Shown: positions 1 to 7,213 of the stretch, piece after piece
Numbering within the stretch: position 1 is the stretch's first letter
Layout of the letters: the number at the start of each line of letters is the position of its first letter
Assembly: GCA_011053245.1 (NCBI GenBank)
Contig: DRGS01000056.1
Coordinates: 1 to 16,067 of the forward strand
DNA: 16,067 nucleotides
From: Phycisphaerales bacterium
GTDB lineage: Bacteria > Planctomycetota > Phycisphaerae > Sedimentisphaerales > Anaerohalosphaeraceae
Reading direction: 5' to 3'
Program-made: the position numbers and the translations under genes
The notes under the pieces: model-generated
What the model was told of the DNA's origin: nothing
The model's input: only the letters and a program-made list of their open reading frames with translations
Databases searched by the model: none

Positions 1-1
1 G

Positions 2-559
2 AGTGGTTGTGTTCTCCACAATGACTCCGAGATTGATGAGAAAAAGGTTAGGTTCTGTTTCGAATCTGAGAGAAAATATAAGTTGGACGATGTGTTATTC
101 CCAGAGGGCGATCAATATATTAATGAAGGTTTTAAGCAAGCTATCAAAGTTGTCCAAGGCAAGGATATTCCCCAAGGTTATATTGATGATTTTGTTAAAA
201 CTCATAACTTTAGAAAGAATCAACGAAAATTAAGCAATATTGTAGCACCACTGCATAATGTTGCTTGCCGTTTTATTAACGAGAACCTTGAAATTGTTAG
301 TTCTTTAAGACCAAATAAGATAAGACGTTTTTTGTGTGTTCTTGATAGAGCCAGCACTCTCAACTTCCATATTAACAGTTTGTCCCAGTCTTGTAATGCC
401 ACTTTCGATTCTACATTGTCACCTGATAACCACGAGCGAATTAAAATTAATTACTATGGTACTTGTCAGATTGTTTCCGATTTTGCGTATGCGACATCTA
501 TAGAGATTGATGGGCTTCTAGACATACTTCAGGCTTACTCATGTCTATCGCCACGTTGA
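2..559 (+). CDS. 3' part of an unrecognised gene (5' end outside window)
   Basis: The reading frame is open from the first bases of the window and stops with TGA at 557-559, giving about 185 residues. It therefore almost certainly starts upstream of the window; an internal TTG at 83 is a possible but less likely start. I do not recognise the family. The visible protein is soluble, with no membrane segment, and mixed in charge. It has an asparagine-rich and hydrophobic C-terminal half ending in LLDILQAY. The DNA is AT-rich compared with the centre of the window, like the next gene. The gap to the following lipoprotein is only about 40 bases, so the two may be co-transcribed. Coding potential is supported by the long open frame and the adjacent same-strand gene; function is unknown. 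Confidence 0.6.
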   Translation, partial: SGCVLHNDSEIDEKKVRFCFESERKYKLDDVLFPEGDQYINEGFKQAIKVVQGKDIPQGYIDDFVKTHNFRKNQRKLSNIVAPLHNVACRFINENLEIVSSLRPNKIRRFLCVLDRASTLNFHINSLSQSCNATFDSTLSPDNHERIKINYYGTCQIVSDFAYATSIEIDGLLDILQAYSCLSPR

Positions 560-601
560 ATCTGAAACAGTAAATATCAATGTTTTATCCGGAGAATAAA
601 A

Positions 602-1705
602 ATGGAAACTAAAAAAACGAATGGGTTGCTATACTTGCTATGCTTAATGTGTTTAGGGTTCTCTGGATGTATGGAAACCTCGGTAACATGCAGAACTTTT
701 CAAAATCGTACTTTGTATCAAATTGAAAAGAATCCTTCTAAACATATAGGGAAATTGTACGCCTTTCAGGGGGAGGTTCTACAAGCCCAAGAATCCAACA
801 GCGAAATCGTATTTCAGATGTTGACTAAAGACTACCGCGGCTCATATGATTATGGGCCCTCATTAACCGTCTTGTTCAATCGGCCCAATACTCCAATTGT
901 CAGGAAGTCCTGGGTTAAGGTTTTGGGGTACATTGGTCCTGCAATAGAAGGGCGTAACGCTTTTGGGGCCTCTGTCAGTTCTCTAACTGTGAAAGCAATT
1001 GCCGTAACTGTAGACGGTCATATTTACTATTCCACCAAAGATGAAGCTACCGTTGAACAATGGCGGTCAGGGGAACTCTTTGCTCCAAAATCTTCTGTGC
1101 AATCAAAACAAACTGTTGCGCAGAAAACAAAAAAAACTGATGCTACCTATGCGGTTGTTGGTTCTAACATTGTGCCTGGTATTAAACGAAGTCTTGATGT
1201 CCGGTTGAGTAAAAAGGTGTCCGAAGCTAAACTTGGGTCCATAGCACTCAAACTGAAAAAACAGGATTCGCGGAGTTACAAACGAATTTTTATCTGTTAC
1301 TATCTCCCAGATATGGAGGTAGGTGCTGGCGCATGGGCCACTACGCACTTTAATCCTAATCTAAAAGTCCAAATACTTGGGCTTACAAGCGAACAGGAAA
1401 AAACGCTAAAACAAGTGACCGATGATCCGTCACGAAAGATAATTGGTAATTGGCTCGACGAAACCCCATACGCCGGAAGTAGAATTGCAATTTTTCGCCA
1501 AAATGGCAAGTTGTTTTTGGAAAACATGTTTAAAGATGGCAGTAGCGGTAAAAAGGAAGTCATTGAAAAGTCATCTGGCAGAAAAAGAACTTTTCGAGCT
1601 AAAGAAAAAAACAACTTTGGTGAGTTTTATTTAATTGACAAACAAGGCAATTTGCAACTGTGGGACAATGAGGGGTATATCTCTACTGCAAAGAAATTTG
1701 ATTAA
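602..1705 (+). CDS. Multi-domain lipoprotein, OB-fold-like N-terminal domain
   Basis: A 367-residue exported lipoprotein of unknown function. The start is ATG 602, preceded by GGAG at about 591-594. Residues 1-23 form a lipoprotein signal: KK, a hydrophobic core, then the lipobox FSGC with C23 as the expected lipidated cysteine. Residues about 37-137 (NPSKHIGKLYAFQGEVLQ, then WVKVLGYI) resemble small OB-fold modules that follow the pattern of a conserved P-x-K-x-x-G-K segment and a beta-rich body. A polar linker (about 160-182) leads to a second domain at about 225-262 with the striking stretch YYLPDMEVGAGAWATTHF, and a third beta-rich region at 280-365 rich in Gly, Lys and aromatic residues. 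The role is not known; envelope location is inferred from the lipobox. A hairpin just downstream may terminate transcription. Confidence 0.8.
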   Translation: METKKTNGLLYLLCLMCLGFSGCMETSVTCRTFQNRTLYQIEKNPSKHIGKLYAFQGEVLQAQESNSEIVFQMLTKDYRGSYDYGPSLTVLFNRPNTPIVRKSWVKVLGYIGPAIEGRNAFGASVSSLTVKAIAVTVDGHIYYSTKDEATVEQWRSGELFAPKSSVQSKQTVAQKTKKTDATYAVVGSNIVPGIKRSLDVRLSKKVSEAKLGSIALKLKKQDSRSYKRIFICYYLPDMEVGAGAWATTHFNPNLKVQILGLTSEQEKTLKQVTDDPSRKIIGNWLDETPYAGSRIAIFRQNGKLFLENMFKDGSSGKKEVIEKSSGRKRTFRAKEKNNFGEFYLIDKQGNLQLWDNEGYISTAKKFD

Positions 1706-1720
1706 GGCTATATATAACGC

Positions 1721-1743
1721 GTGTGAAAGACAGCGTTTCACAC
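1721..1743 (+). terminator. Hairpin after the lipoprotein gene, possible terminator
   Basis: GTGTGAAA at 1721-1728 and TTTCACAC at 1736-1743 form a perfect 8-bp stem with a 7-base loop, 16 bases after the stop codon of the lipoprotein gene. The position suits a transcription terminator or 3'-end processing hairpin. There is no long T tract immediately after it, only a loosely T-rich stretch further on, so it is not a textbook intrinsic terminator. Confidence 0.45.
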
Positions 1744-1772
1744 CCTACGGTTTGGTTGCTATTTTAATATGG

Positions 1773-1822
1773 ATACCTGCCTAAAGCATGCCCATTCGAC
1801 TGCGCTCAGGACAGGCAGGTAT
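1773..1822. repeat. 10-bp inverted repeat in gene-free region
   Basis: ATACCTGCCT (1773-1782) and AGGCAGGTAT (1813-1822) are perfect inverted copies separated by 30 bases that include CATTCGACTGCGCTCAGGAC. This is the first of three palindromes in the gene-free stretch before the rimO fragment. The trailing ATGACAAGGGG (1821-1831) recurs exactly at 10894-10904 next to another palindrome, which suggests a dispersed repeat family. Confidence 0.5.
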
Positions 1823-1879
1823 GACAAGGGGAAGGTTCGTTGAAATTGTTGAGTTGTTTCTGCGAGTGACGGAAAAAAA

Positions 1880-1921
1880 GGGACAGGTTCAACCTGCCTT
1901 CGGCAGAACGTAACCAGTCCC
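1880..1921. repeat. Compound hairpin with T tracts on both sides
   Basis: GGGACAGGTT (1880-1889) pairs with AACCAGTCCC (1912-1921) with one mismatch, and inside it CTGCC/GGCAG (1894-1898, 1902-1906) forms a second stem with a TTC loop. A run of T follows on the plus strand and a run of seven A precedes it (T on the minus strand), so it could terminate transcription in either direction. The GGGAC-GTCCC ends also resemble the hairpins associated with IS200/REP-type transposons; no transposase is present here. Confidence 0.45.
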
Positions 1922-1957
1922 AGTTTTTCCTGCGTTTGCGATAATCGTTGAGTCAAG

Positions 1958-1977
1958 ATCCCAGCCTGCGCTGGGAT
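1958..1977. repeat. REP-like palindrome, ATCCCAGC-ctgc-GCTGGGAT
   Basis: A perfect 8-bp inverted repeat with a 4-base CTGC loop, followed by GGATGACA, which is repeated 20 bases later (1974-1981 and 1994-2001). A degenerate relative with the same CTGC loop and a GAATGACA tail lies at about 10875-10898. Small palindromes of this type occur as dispersed intergenic repeats in many bacterial genomes. Confidence 0.5.
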
Positions 1978-1990
1978 GACAAATGTGCGC

Positions 1991-2336
1991 TTAGGATGAC
2001 AGGGGTGGGGTTTGTTTTGTGGTTAGGTCGTAGTCTTTTGTGTTTGTTACTTTTGCGTTTATGAACTGGCCGGGTAGGGCGGTGGGGTTTTCTATTAGAC
2101 AGACGCTGTCGATCTCGGGGGCTTGGGCGTATGAGCGGCCGATGGCGGTGTTTTCGTTTACGCTGTCTACGAGGAGGGTTATGTCTGTGCCGATCTTGGC
2201 GTTGGCTTTTTTGAAGGCGATCTTTTGCTGGGCGAGCATTATGGTGTCGGCTCTGTGAATTTTTGTTTCTTCGGGGACCTGGGCGGTCATTTCGGCGGCG
2301 GGGGTTCCTTGTTCGGGGTAATAGGTGAAGCAGCCG
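1991..2336 (-). pseudogene. rimO: Duplicated 3' fragment of rimO
   Basis: The minus strand of 2011-2336 encodes the last ~110 residues of RimO, from GCFTYYPEQG through the TRAM domain, and is a near copy of 5759-6084. I count 22 substitutions and no indel over 326 bases (about 93% identity). The frame is intact and ends at TAA 1991-1993, with a different final tail (PPLSS rather than SQT). Upstream of 2336 the homology stops abruptly; the frame continues 26 codons to an ATG at 2410 in unrelated sequence. The radical SAM and N-terminal methylthiotransferase domains are missing, so it cannot act as RimO. It is most simply a gene fragment, though several changes are conservative and the frame has not decayed, so the event is recent or an expressed TRAM-only peptide cannot be excluded. 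Confidence 0.85.
2011..2336 (-). repeat. 326-bp direct repeat, distal copy
   Basis: This copy pairs with 5759-6084 in the same orientation at about 93% identity without gaps. The homology begins near the stop codon of the coding sequence and ends sharply at GTGAAGCAGCCG (2325-2336 and 6073-6084). The two copies bracket the secreted dockerin gene and its terminator. Confidence 0.85.
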
Positions 2337-2389
2337 TTTAGATGAACAACATAAGGATATTCGAATGGAACAATAAGGGGGTTACTTAG

Positions 2390-2417
2390 TTGCCAAGGCC
2401 CCGAAAACATTTATGCT
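2390..2417 (+). promoter_or_regulatory. Candidate promoter for the dockerin gene
   Basis: TTGCCA (2390-2395) and TATGCT (2412-2417) are spaced by 16 bases and lie about 50 bases before ATG 2470. They match sigma-70 hexamers moderately. Between them and the gene is AT-rich DNA followed by a G-rich stretch (GGGACCGGGGGC) that may act as a weak ribosome binding site. This assignment is by pattern only. Confidence 0.3.
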
Positions 2418-2469
2418 TTAGCCTCTGTTCGTTTAAAGGATATTTTATATTGGGACCGGGGGCAGCCGG

Positions 2470-5400
2470 ATGTTTAGAACTTTGGGGTCACAAAATAACC
2501 GTCGTCAGAAATGGTTGAGCTTTCTTATTTGGATGCTATTGACCGTATTGTCAGGATGGACAATGGCCGATCCGAACGTACCTTTTCCTCACGATGCCGT
2601 TGATACGCCTTTGATCACACCCAATGGCGGTACATTCATAGATTCGGTTGTGGTAACTTTGTCTACCGATACACCTGATCCAAATATTTTCTACACCATT
2701 GATGACAGCGAGCCAAACCAATCATCAATTCTTTACGAAGGGCAATTTACTATCAGTGCCAGTACCACCATAAAAGCAAAAGCCTTCAAGGATGCCTTTC
2801 TGCCGAGTGACACAGCCTCAGCGATGTTTACGATCGAAACAACGCCGCCGGAAACAGTGTCTACGCCTTTGATCACACCCAATGGCGGTACATTCATAGA
2901 TTCGGTTATGGTAACTTTGTCTACCGATACACCTGATCCAAATATTTTCTACACCATTGATGACAGCGAGCCAAACCAATCATCATTTCTTTACGAAGGG
3001 CCATTTATTATCAGTGCCAGTACCACCATAAAAGCAAAAGCCTTCAAGGATGCCTTTCTGCCAAGTGACACAGCCTCAGCGACGTTTACGATCGAAACAA
3101 TGCCGCTAATTATTAGCAATGTACAGGTAACATCGAGTGATGTATCCGCCAATGTGAGATGGACGACCAATGAACCGGCGACCAGTACTGTATATTATGG
3201 TCTAACCAGTGACTATGGAGTCGAAACCGCCCTGACAATAACTAACGAACGCCGTTATTCATACGGTAATATCGGTCTGGTCTTCCATGGCAGCTATGTC
3301 GGCGATCTCGAGTGCTATAACAATCTCGTTCTCGGCCTCATTATTAACAACACAGGCGTAAATATAAACGCCGGCAACAACATCTGCTGGGACTACGAGT
3401 ACCCCAGCCCATTTAACTATAGCAACACTGCCCTGGGCAACTCCATCATTGCACATCCCAACTACAACATGCTTGAGCACGGCATGTTCGTTCAGGACCC
3501 GATCGACTTCTCCTGGCCGCAGGATCAGATCCGCCGGAAATACTGCAATCAGCTTTTTCAGGATTTTCATCTCGTGGAAGGTGCACCGGCTATTAACTAC
3601 GGTAACCCTGCAAAGCAGACCACAATGGGTATGGGCACCATTGACCCAAACGGCTTTATCCGGGATGATGGCATGCCTCGTGACGCCCTCAATCGCAGTG
3701 CAGGCGCCTACGAATTCAGTCCCATCCAGTTAGGTTACGAAGACGAATTGATATCTTTTACTATCCACGCCGACGATCCGGAAGTCGAGGCGATTACTTA
3801 CTCAGCTTTAACACTACCATCTGGAGCGATTTTTGATGAGATTACAGGCGATTTCGCGTGGATTCCCAGTGTCGGCCAAGCTGGTCAGTATGAAATTATC
3901 TTTACGATATATGGCGACACAGCTACTTACAATCGCAATGTCGTTATCATAGTCTACCCCAAGTATGTATTCCTGCCGGAGATCGAATCTGCAACCGAAA
4001 ATGCGATGACATACTATCTCGACGCCGTCAATGGAAACGACAACAACGATGGCTCAATAAACAGCCCCTGGAGAACCATGGGCAAGGCAACAGCACTTGG
4101 CGGCGGAAACACCGTCATCGTAGCAAACGGCCACTACGGCTCCCTTCGTGACAACAAAGCAAGGGGCGACTGGCTCACGATCAGGGCCGCCTCTGGAGCA
4201 AAACCTCGACTGTACAGCATCAACGTCGGACCGGGTATCTTGAACTGGGGCGATAAGGGTCCCTGGGCCACCACAGATGTTCGCCTGAGAGTTGACGGAT
4301 TCATTGTCACGGCCCCCGTCGGATTCAACGACTATATCGTAAAATCAATTGGCGGAAACTACTTCGAGATCCTTAACAGCACGATCGCAGGCTCGCCCAA
4401 TCCGGCAGGTTATAACAAAGGCTACTGGGATATCGACCGCTCTGGCGTCTTGGTGGTCGCAAATCACACAAAGGTCCACCGCTGCGATATTTCCAACGTC
4501 AAGCGAGGCATTGAACTGAAACAGATAGGCTACCCTAACGTAAACCATGTAGAAGAGATCACTAACAACTACGTTCATGACTGCTCGAATACAGGTATCT
4601 TCATCTTTGAGCAGGCTCGTGTAAATATAGAGTATAACCATATATATCGACAGCAACCCTACAAACATCAGACAGGTCCTGCACAGCACGGTTCGGGTAT
4701 CGGGGTTATCTCTCCGGAAGTATCCATTCGCTATAATATCGTGCATTCTTACGGCAACTCCGGCGGTATCAACTACTTCACAGTTCCCCCGTGGGACGGT
4801 GTAAACACCAACGCTATTATTGAAAACAATCTGGTCTATGACAGCGGCGGCATGCGTATCGCGGGCATCAAGTCCGGTTGTAAGGTCAACAACAATACCG
4901 TTATAGGCCACGATGATGCAAACGTAACTGTCGATAACAGCGATCCGACAACTGATCACAGTCTCATACTAACATACCTCGACCCTAATACAATCTATCA
5001 CTACCAAGTAATCTCAATTGATGGAAGCGGCAACATCGCTGAATCCAATGACTTAACGTTTACAACTAATCTGTCCAACACCACCGGGCAGCTACCAGTA
5101 ACTTTGTCTGCCGATACACCTGATGCAAATGTTCTCTACACCATTGATAACGGCGAGCTTGCAAATTACATTACATTTGATGTCGAATTTACAAGCGACC
5201 CAGATGCAGCAGGAATATTAGCTGTTTATTGGGATCAACAACATATAGCTGATATCGACGAACGGTACGCACTTGAAGGTGTTCAGGAATACGCATTTAT
5301 GCTTCCTTCGACCTATAAGACTGGTTTTTATTCTCTAAAATTCAGCATCGATTTTTTCTCATCTGTTGTTACCACTGTAACGATAAATAATATAAGGGCA

Positions 5401-5607
5401 GGTGTCGCAACCGCGGGATTCGACTATGTAATAGATGGTAAGATTGATCTTTCAGATTTTGCTTTCTTTGCGGCCAGATGGGCTGTTACCGGCTGCGATG
5501 AAACCAATGACTGGTGTCAAAGAGCTGACCTTGATCAGTATGGCTCTGTAGATCCAAACGATCTTATGATATTCACCCAGCACTGGCTTGAAGGGGCTAG
5601 CCTTTAA
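2470..5607 (+). CDS. Secreted mosaic beta-helix protein with dockerin-like C-terminus
   Basis: A 1045-residue exported protein, probably carbohydrate-directed. By eye: signal peptide 1-33 (RRQK, hydrophobic core, TMA then DP); two near-identical chitobiase-like (CHB_HEX/Fn3-associated) repeats at about 45-127 and 131-213; first half of a fibronectin-III domain at 214-259 (RWTTNEPATSTVYYGLTSDY); the closing part of a right-handed beta-helix at 262-416 (DFHLVEGAPAINYG, GAYEF); an Ig-like He_PIG domain at about 419-497; the opening and body of a beta-helix at 514-816 (YYLDAVNGNDNNDGS, NNLVYDSGG); the second half of FN3 at 819-866 (LDPNTIYHYQV); a truncated third CHB_HEX copy at 874-897; a beta-rich segment to about 975; and a dockerin-like EF-hand pair at 984-1042 (DLSDFAFFAARW, ADLDQYGSVDPNDL). 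The domain order is abnormal. The family resembles polysaccharide lyases or other beta-helix enzymes, but no catalytic residues can be assigned. It stands alone, with its own terminator. Confidence 0.9.
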   Translation: MFRTLGSQNNRRQKWLSFLIWMLLTVLSGWTMADPNVPFPHDAVDTPLITPNGGTFIDSVVVTLSTDTPDPNIFYTIDDSEPNQSSILYEGQFTISASTTIKAKAFKDAFLPSDTASAMFTIETTPPETVSTPLITPNGGTFIDSVMVTLSTDTPDPNIFYTIDDSEPNQSSFLYEGPFIISASTTIKAKAFKDAFLPSDTASATFTIETMPLIISNVQVTSSDVSANVRWTTNEPATSTVYYGLTSDYGVETALTITNERRYSYGNIGLVFHGSYVGDLECYNNLVLGLIINNTGVNINAGNNICWDYEYPSPFNYSNTALGNSIIAHPNYNMLEHGMFVQDPIDFSWPQDQIRRKYCNQLFQDFHLVEGAPAINYGNPAKQTTMGMGTIDPNGFIRDDGMPRDALNRSAGAYEFSPIQLGYEDELISFTIHADDPEVEAITYSALTLPSGAIFDEITGDFAWIPSVGQAGQYEIIFTIYGDTATYNRNVVIIVYPKYVFLPEIESATENAMTYYLDAVNGNDNNDGSINSPWRTMGKATALGGGNTVIVANGHYGSLRDNKARGDWLTIRAASGAKPRLYSINVGPGILNWGDKGPWATTDVRLRVDGFIVTAPVGFNDYIVKSIGGNYFEILNSTIAGSPNPAGYNKGYWDIDRSGVLVVANHTKVHRCDISNVKRGIELKQIGYPNVNHVEEITNNYVHDCSNTGIFIFEQARVNIEYNHIYRQQPYKHQTGPAQHGSGIGVISPEVSIRYNIVHSYGNSGGINYFTVPPWDGVNTNAIIENNLVYDSGGMRIAGIKSGCKVNNNTVIGHDDANVTVDNSDPTTDHSLILTYLDPNTIYHYQVISIDGSGNIAESNDLTFTTNLSNTTGQLPVTLSADTPDANVLYTIDNGELANYITFDVEFTSDPDAAGILAVYWDQQHIADIDERYALEGVQEYAFMLPSTYKTGFYSLKFSIDFFSSVVTTVTINNIRAGVATAGFDYVIDGKIDLSDFAFFAARWAVTGCDETNDWCQRADLDQYGSVDPNDLMIFTQHWLEGASL
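2604..2848 (+). repeat. 245-bp tandem repeat, copy 1
   Basis: This copy matches 2862-3106 with 7 substitutions in 245 bases (about 97%) and no gap; the copies are 13 bases apart (period 258). Each encodes one chitobiase-like domain (TPLITPNGGTFIDS to TFTIE). The high nucleotide identity, including synonymous sites, indicates a recent duplication or gene conversion. Confidence 0.95.
2862..3106 (+). repeat. 245-bp tandem repeat, copy 2
   Basis: This is the second copy of the domain-length repeat. Amino acid changes against copy 1 are few (V/M, I/F, Q/P, T/I, M/T, T/M). It runs straight into the first half of the FN3 domain. Confidence 0.95.
5098..5157 (+). repeat. Truncated third copy of the repeat
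   Basis: These 60 bases match 2653-2712 with 6 differences (90%), encoding VTLSADTPDANVLYTIDNGE against VTLSTDTPDPNIFYTIDDSE. Both ends of the domain are missing, so this is a remnant fused between FN3 and the C-terminal beta-rich segment. Confidence 0.85.
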
Positions 5608-5632
5608 TAAACTATAGTCTCTAAATCCTTAT

Positions 5633-5669
5633 AGGGCTGTAACAAATCAAAGTTACGACCCTTTTTCTT
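5633..5669 (+). terminator. Intrinsic terminator of the dockerin gene
   Basis: AGGGCTGTAAC (5633-5643) pairs with GTTACGACCCT (5652-5662) apart from a 2x2 internal mismatch, with an 8-base A-rich loop, and is followed at once by TTTTCTTT. It lies 25 bases after the stop codon of the dockerin gene and before convergent rimO, which fits Rho-independent termination. Confidence 0.75.
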
Positions 5670-5741
5670 TAACTTTTACAATAACAGATTACCGGATATT
5701 GACAGAATACGGGGACAAATCACATAGTTGTTGTAGGGTGT

Positions 5742-7097
5742 TTACGTTTGAGAGGGAATTTGTTCTGTGATCAGGTCGTAGTCTTTTGTTGCTGTTACTT
5801 TTGCGTTTATGAATTGGCCGGGTAGGGCGGCGGGATTTTCTATTAGACATACGCTGTCGATCTCGGGGGCTTGGGCGTATGATCTGCCGATGGCGGTGTT
5901 TTCATTTACGCTGTCTACGAGGAGGGTTATGTCTGTGCCGATCTTGGCGTTGGCTTTTTCGAAGGCGATCTTTTGCTGGGCGAGCATTATTTTGTCGGCA
6001 CGGTGGATCTTTGTTTCTTCGGGGACCTGGGCGGTCATTTCGGCGGCGGGGGTGCCTTGTTCGGGGTAATATGTGAAGCAGCCGAGGGCGTCGAATTTGG
6101 CCCAGTTTACGAAATCGAGTAGTTCCTCGAAATCCTCGTCGGTTTCTCCGGGCAGGCCGGCGATGATCGTTGTTCTAAGGGCTACGTCGGGCATGGCTTT
6201 GCGGAGGCGGTCGATCAGGGCCATTGTTTTTTCTTTGCGATCGCTGCGCCGCATACTGCGAAGTATCCGGTCGTTTATGTGCTGGACGGGCATGTCGATG
6301 TAGTTTACGATCCTTTGGCTTGCGGCGATGGCGGTGATGAGTTGGTCGGATATTTCGGATGGGTAAAGGTACATTAGGCGTATCCATTTCAGGTCATCGA
6401 TGGTTTCGAGTTGGGCGAGGAGTTTTACGAGGCCGTCTTTTATGTTCATGTCGCGGCCGTAGTAGTTGCTGTCCTGAGCGATGATGTTGAGTTCGACTGC
6501 GCCGTTTGCGACGAGTTCGGCAGCTTCTGCGAGGATCGCGTCCTGGGGTTTGCTTCGGAAGTGGCCGCGGATCGAGGGGATGGTGCAAAATGCGCATTTT
6601 CGGTCGCAGCCCTCGCTGATCCTTAGATATGTCCAGTGGCGGGGGGTTATCAGGAGTCTTTCGGAGTCATCCATCTCGGTTTCGCCGGCGGGTTCGAGGT
6701 AGTTGCTGAACGATCCGGGGTTTTGCAGGGTTTCTTTTATGATCGACGCGATGTCGTCGCGCTGGCCGAGTCCGACGATGGCGTCAATTTCGGGTATCTC
6801 ATCGCGGAGGGCCTGGCCCATTCGCTGGGCGAGGCATCCGGTGACGATGACCTTCTTAATGTGTCCTTTTTTCTTCTGCTTGACGGCTTGTCGTATCTCT
6901 TCGAGGGCCTCTTCTTTGGCGGGTGCGATGAATCCGCAGGTGTTAATAACGAGGATATCAGTACTGGTAAGGTCGTTTGAGAGTATGAATCCGGCTTGTC
7001 CGATGTTGGCGAGCATCTTTTCGGAATCGACGAGATTCTTCGGACAGCCGAGGGCGACAAAGCCGACGCTTATTTCTTTATGTTCAGGTTTTTTCAT
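5742..7097 (-). CDS. rimO: RimO, ribosomal protein S12 methylthiotransferase
   Basis: A radical SAM methylthiotransferase that adds a methylthio group to a conserved aspartate of ribosomal protein S12, acting in the cytoplasm. 451 residues, normal for the family. The N-terminal cluster domain has C18 in ALGCPKNLVDSEKM (the CPKN form separates RimO from MiaB), C54 in NTCGF and C88 in TGCLAQR. The radical SAM motif is C164-x3-C168-x2-C171 in SEGCDRKCAFC. A TRAM domain follows at about 386-446. The start is placed at ATG 7097 because conserved sequence begins there; the longer frame to 7160 adds 21 unconserved residues. There is no SD, but TATAAT lies only 6 bases before the ATG. The last ~110 codons are duplicated at 2011-2336. 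Confidence 0.96.
   Translation of the reverse strand: MKKPEHKEISVGFVALGCPKNLVDSEKMLANIGQAGFILSNDLTSTDILVINTCGFIAPAKEEALEEIRQAVKQKKKGHIKKVIVTGCLAQRMGQALRDEIPEIDAIVGLGQRDDIASIIKETLQNPGSFSNYLEPAGETEMDDSERLLITPRHWTYLRISEGCDRKCAFCTIPSIRGHFRSKPQDAILAEAAELVANGAVELNIIAQDSNYYGRDMNIKDGLVKLLAQLETIDDLKWIRLMYLYPSEISDQLITAIAASQRIVNYIDMPVQHINDRILRSMRRSDRKEKTMALIDRLRKAMPDVALRTTIIAGLPGETDEDFEELLDFVNWAKFDALGCFTYYPEQGTPAAEMTAQVPEETKIHRADKIMLAQQKIAFEKANAKIGTDITLLVDSVNENTAIGRSYAQAPEIDSVCLIENPAALPGQFINAKVTATKDYDLITEQIPSQT
5759..6084 (-). repeat. 326-bp direct repeat, copy inside rimO
   Basis: This is the rimO 3' end that is duplicated at 2011-2336. The right end of the homology falls within codons for GCFTYYPEQ, upstream of the TRAM domain; the left end is 15 bases from the stop codon, after which the two sequences diverge. 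Confidence 0.85.
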
Positions 7098-7103
7098 GGG
7101 GGC

Positions 7104-7109
7104 ATTATA
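7104..7109 (-). promoter_or_regulatory. -10 box of rimO, leaderless geometry
   Basis: On the minus strand TATAAT (7109 to 7104) is followed by GCCCCC and then the rimO ATG at 7097. A start site about 7 bases past the -10 falls on the start codon, so the transcript would be leaderless. No good -35 lies at 17 bases. The 13-mer TTTGTTGTATAAT is shared exactly with the promoter at 12990-13002. Confidence 0.5.
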
Positions 7110-7213
7110 CAACAAACAGATACGGCTTGGTAGTATCAAAAAAACGCATTCTTTGCACAAATCTGTTGTAGAAAAAACGGGCTATCAGCCGACTATATAA
7201 GTATCAACTAAAA

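Noticed and set aside
2604..3106. CRISPR-like or satellite repeat
   Set aside because: The repeat units are 245 bp, coding and domain-sized with a 13-base link, so they are duplicated protein domains.
4345..4959. 204-codon open frame on the minus strand inside the dockerin gene
   Set aside because: It is antisense to a well-supported coding sequence, has no SD or recognisable domain, and its length follows from the codon bias of the sense gene.
5705..5740. Insertion sequence end near GACAGAATACGGGGACAAATC
   Set aside because: The phrase resembles tails seen beside IS200-type repeats, but there is no hairpin, partner copy or transposase in the window to support it.
7098..7160. Longer RimO start at 7160
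   Set aside because: The extra 21 residues are not typical of the family and include the promoter -10; conserved sequence starts at 7097.
6411..7200. Several plus-strand open frames opposite rimO
   Set aside because: RimO is unambiguous on the minus strand; these are shadows with no homology.
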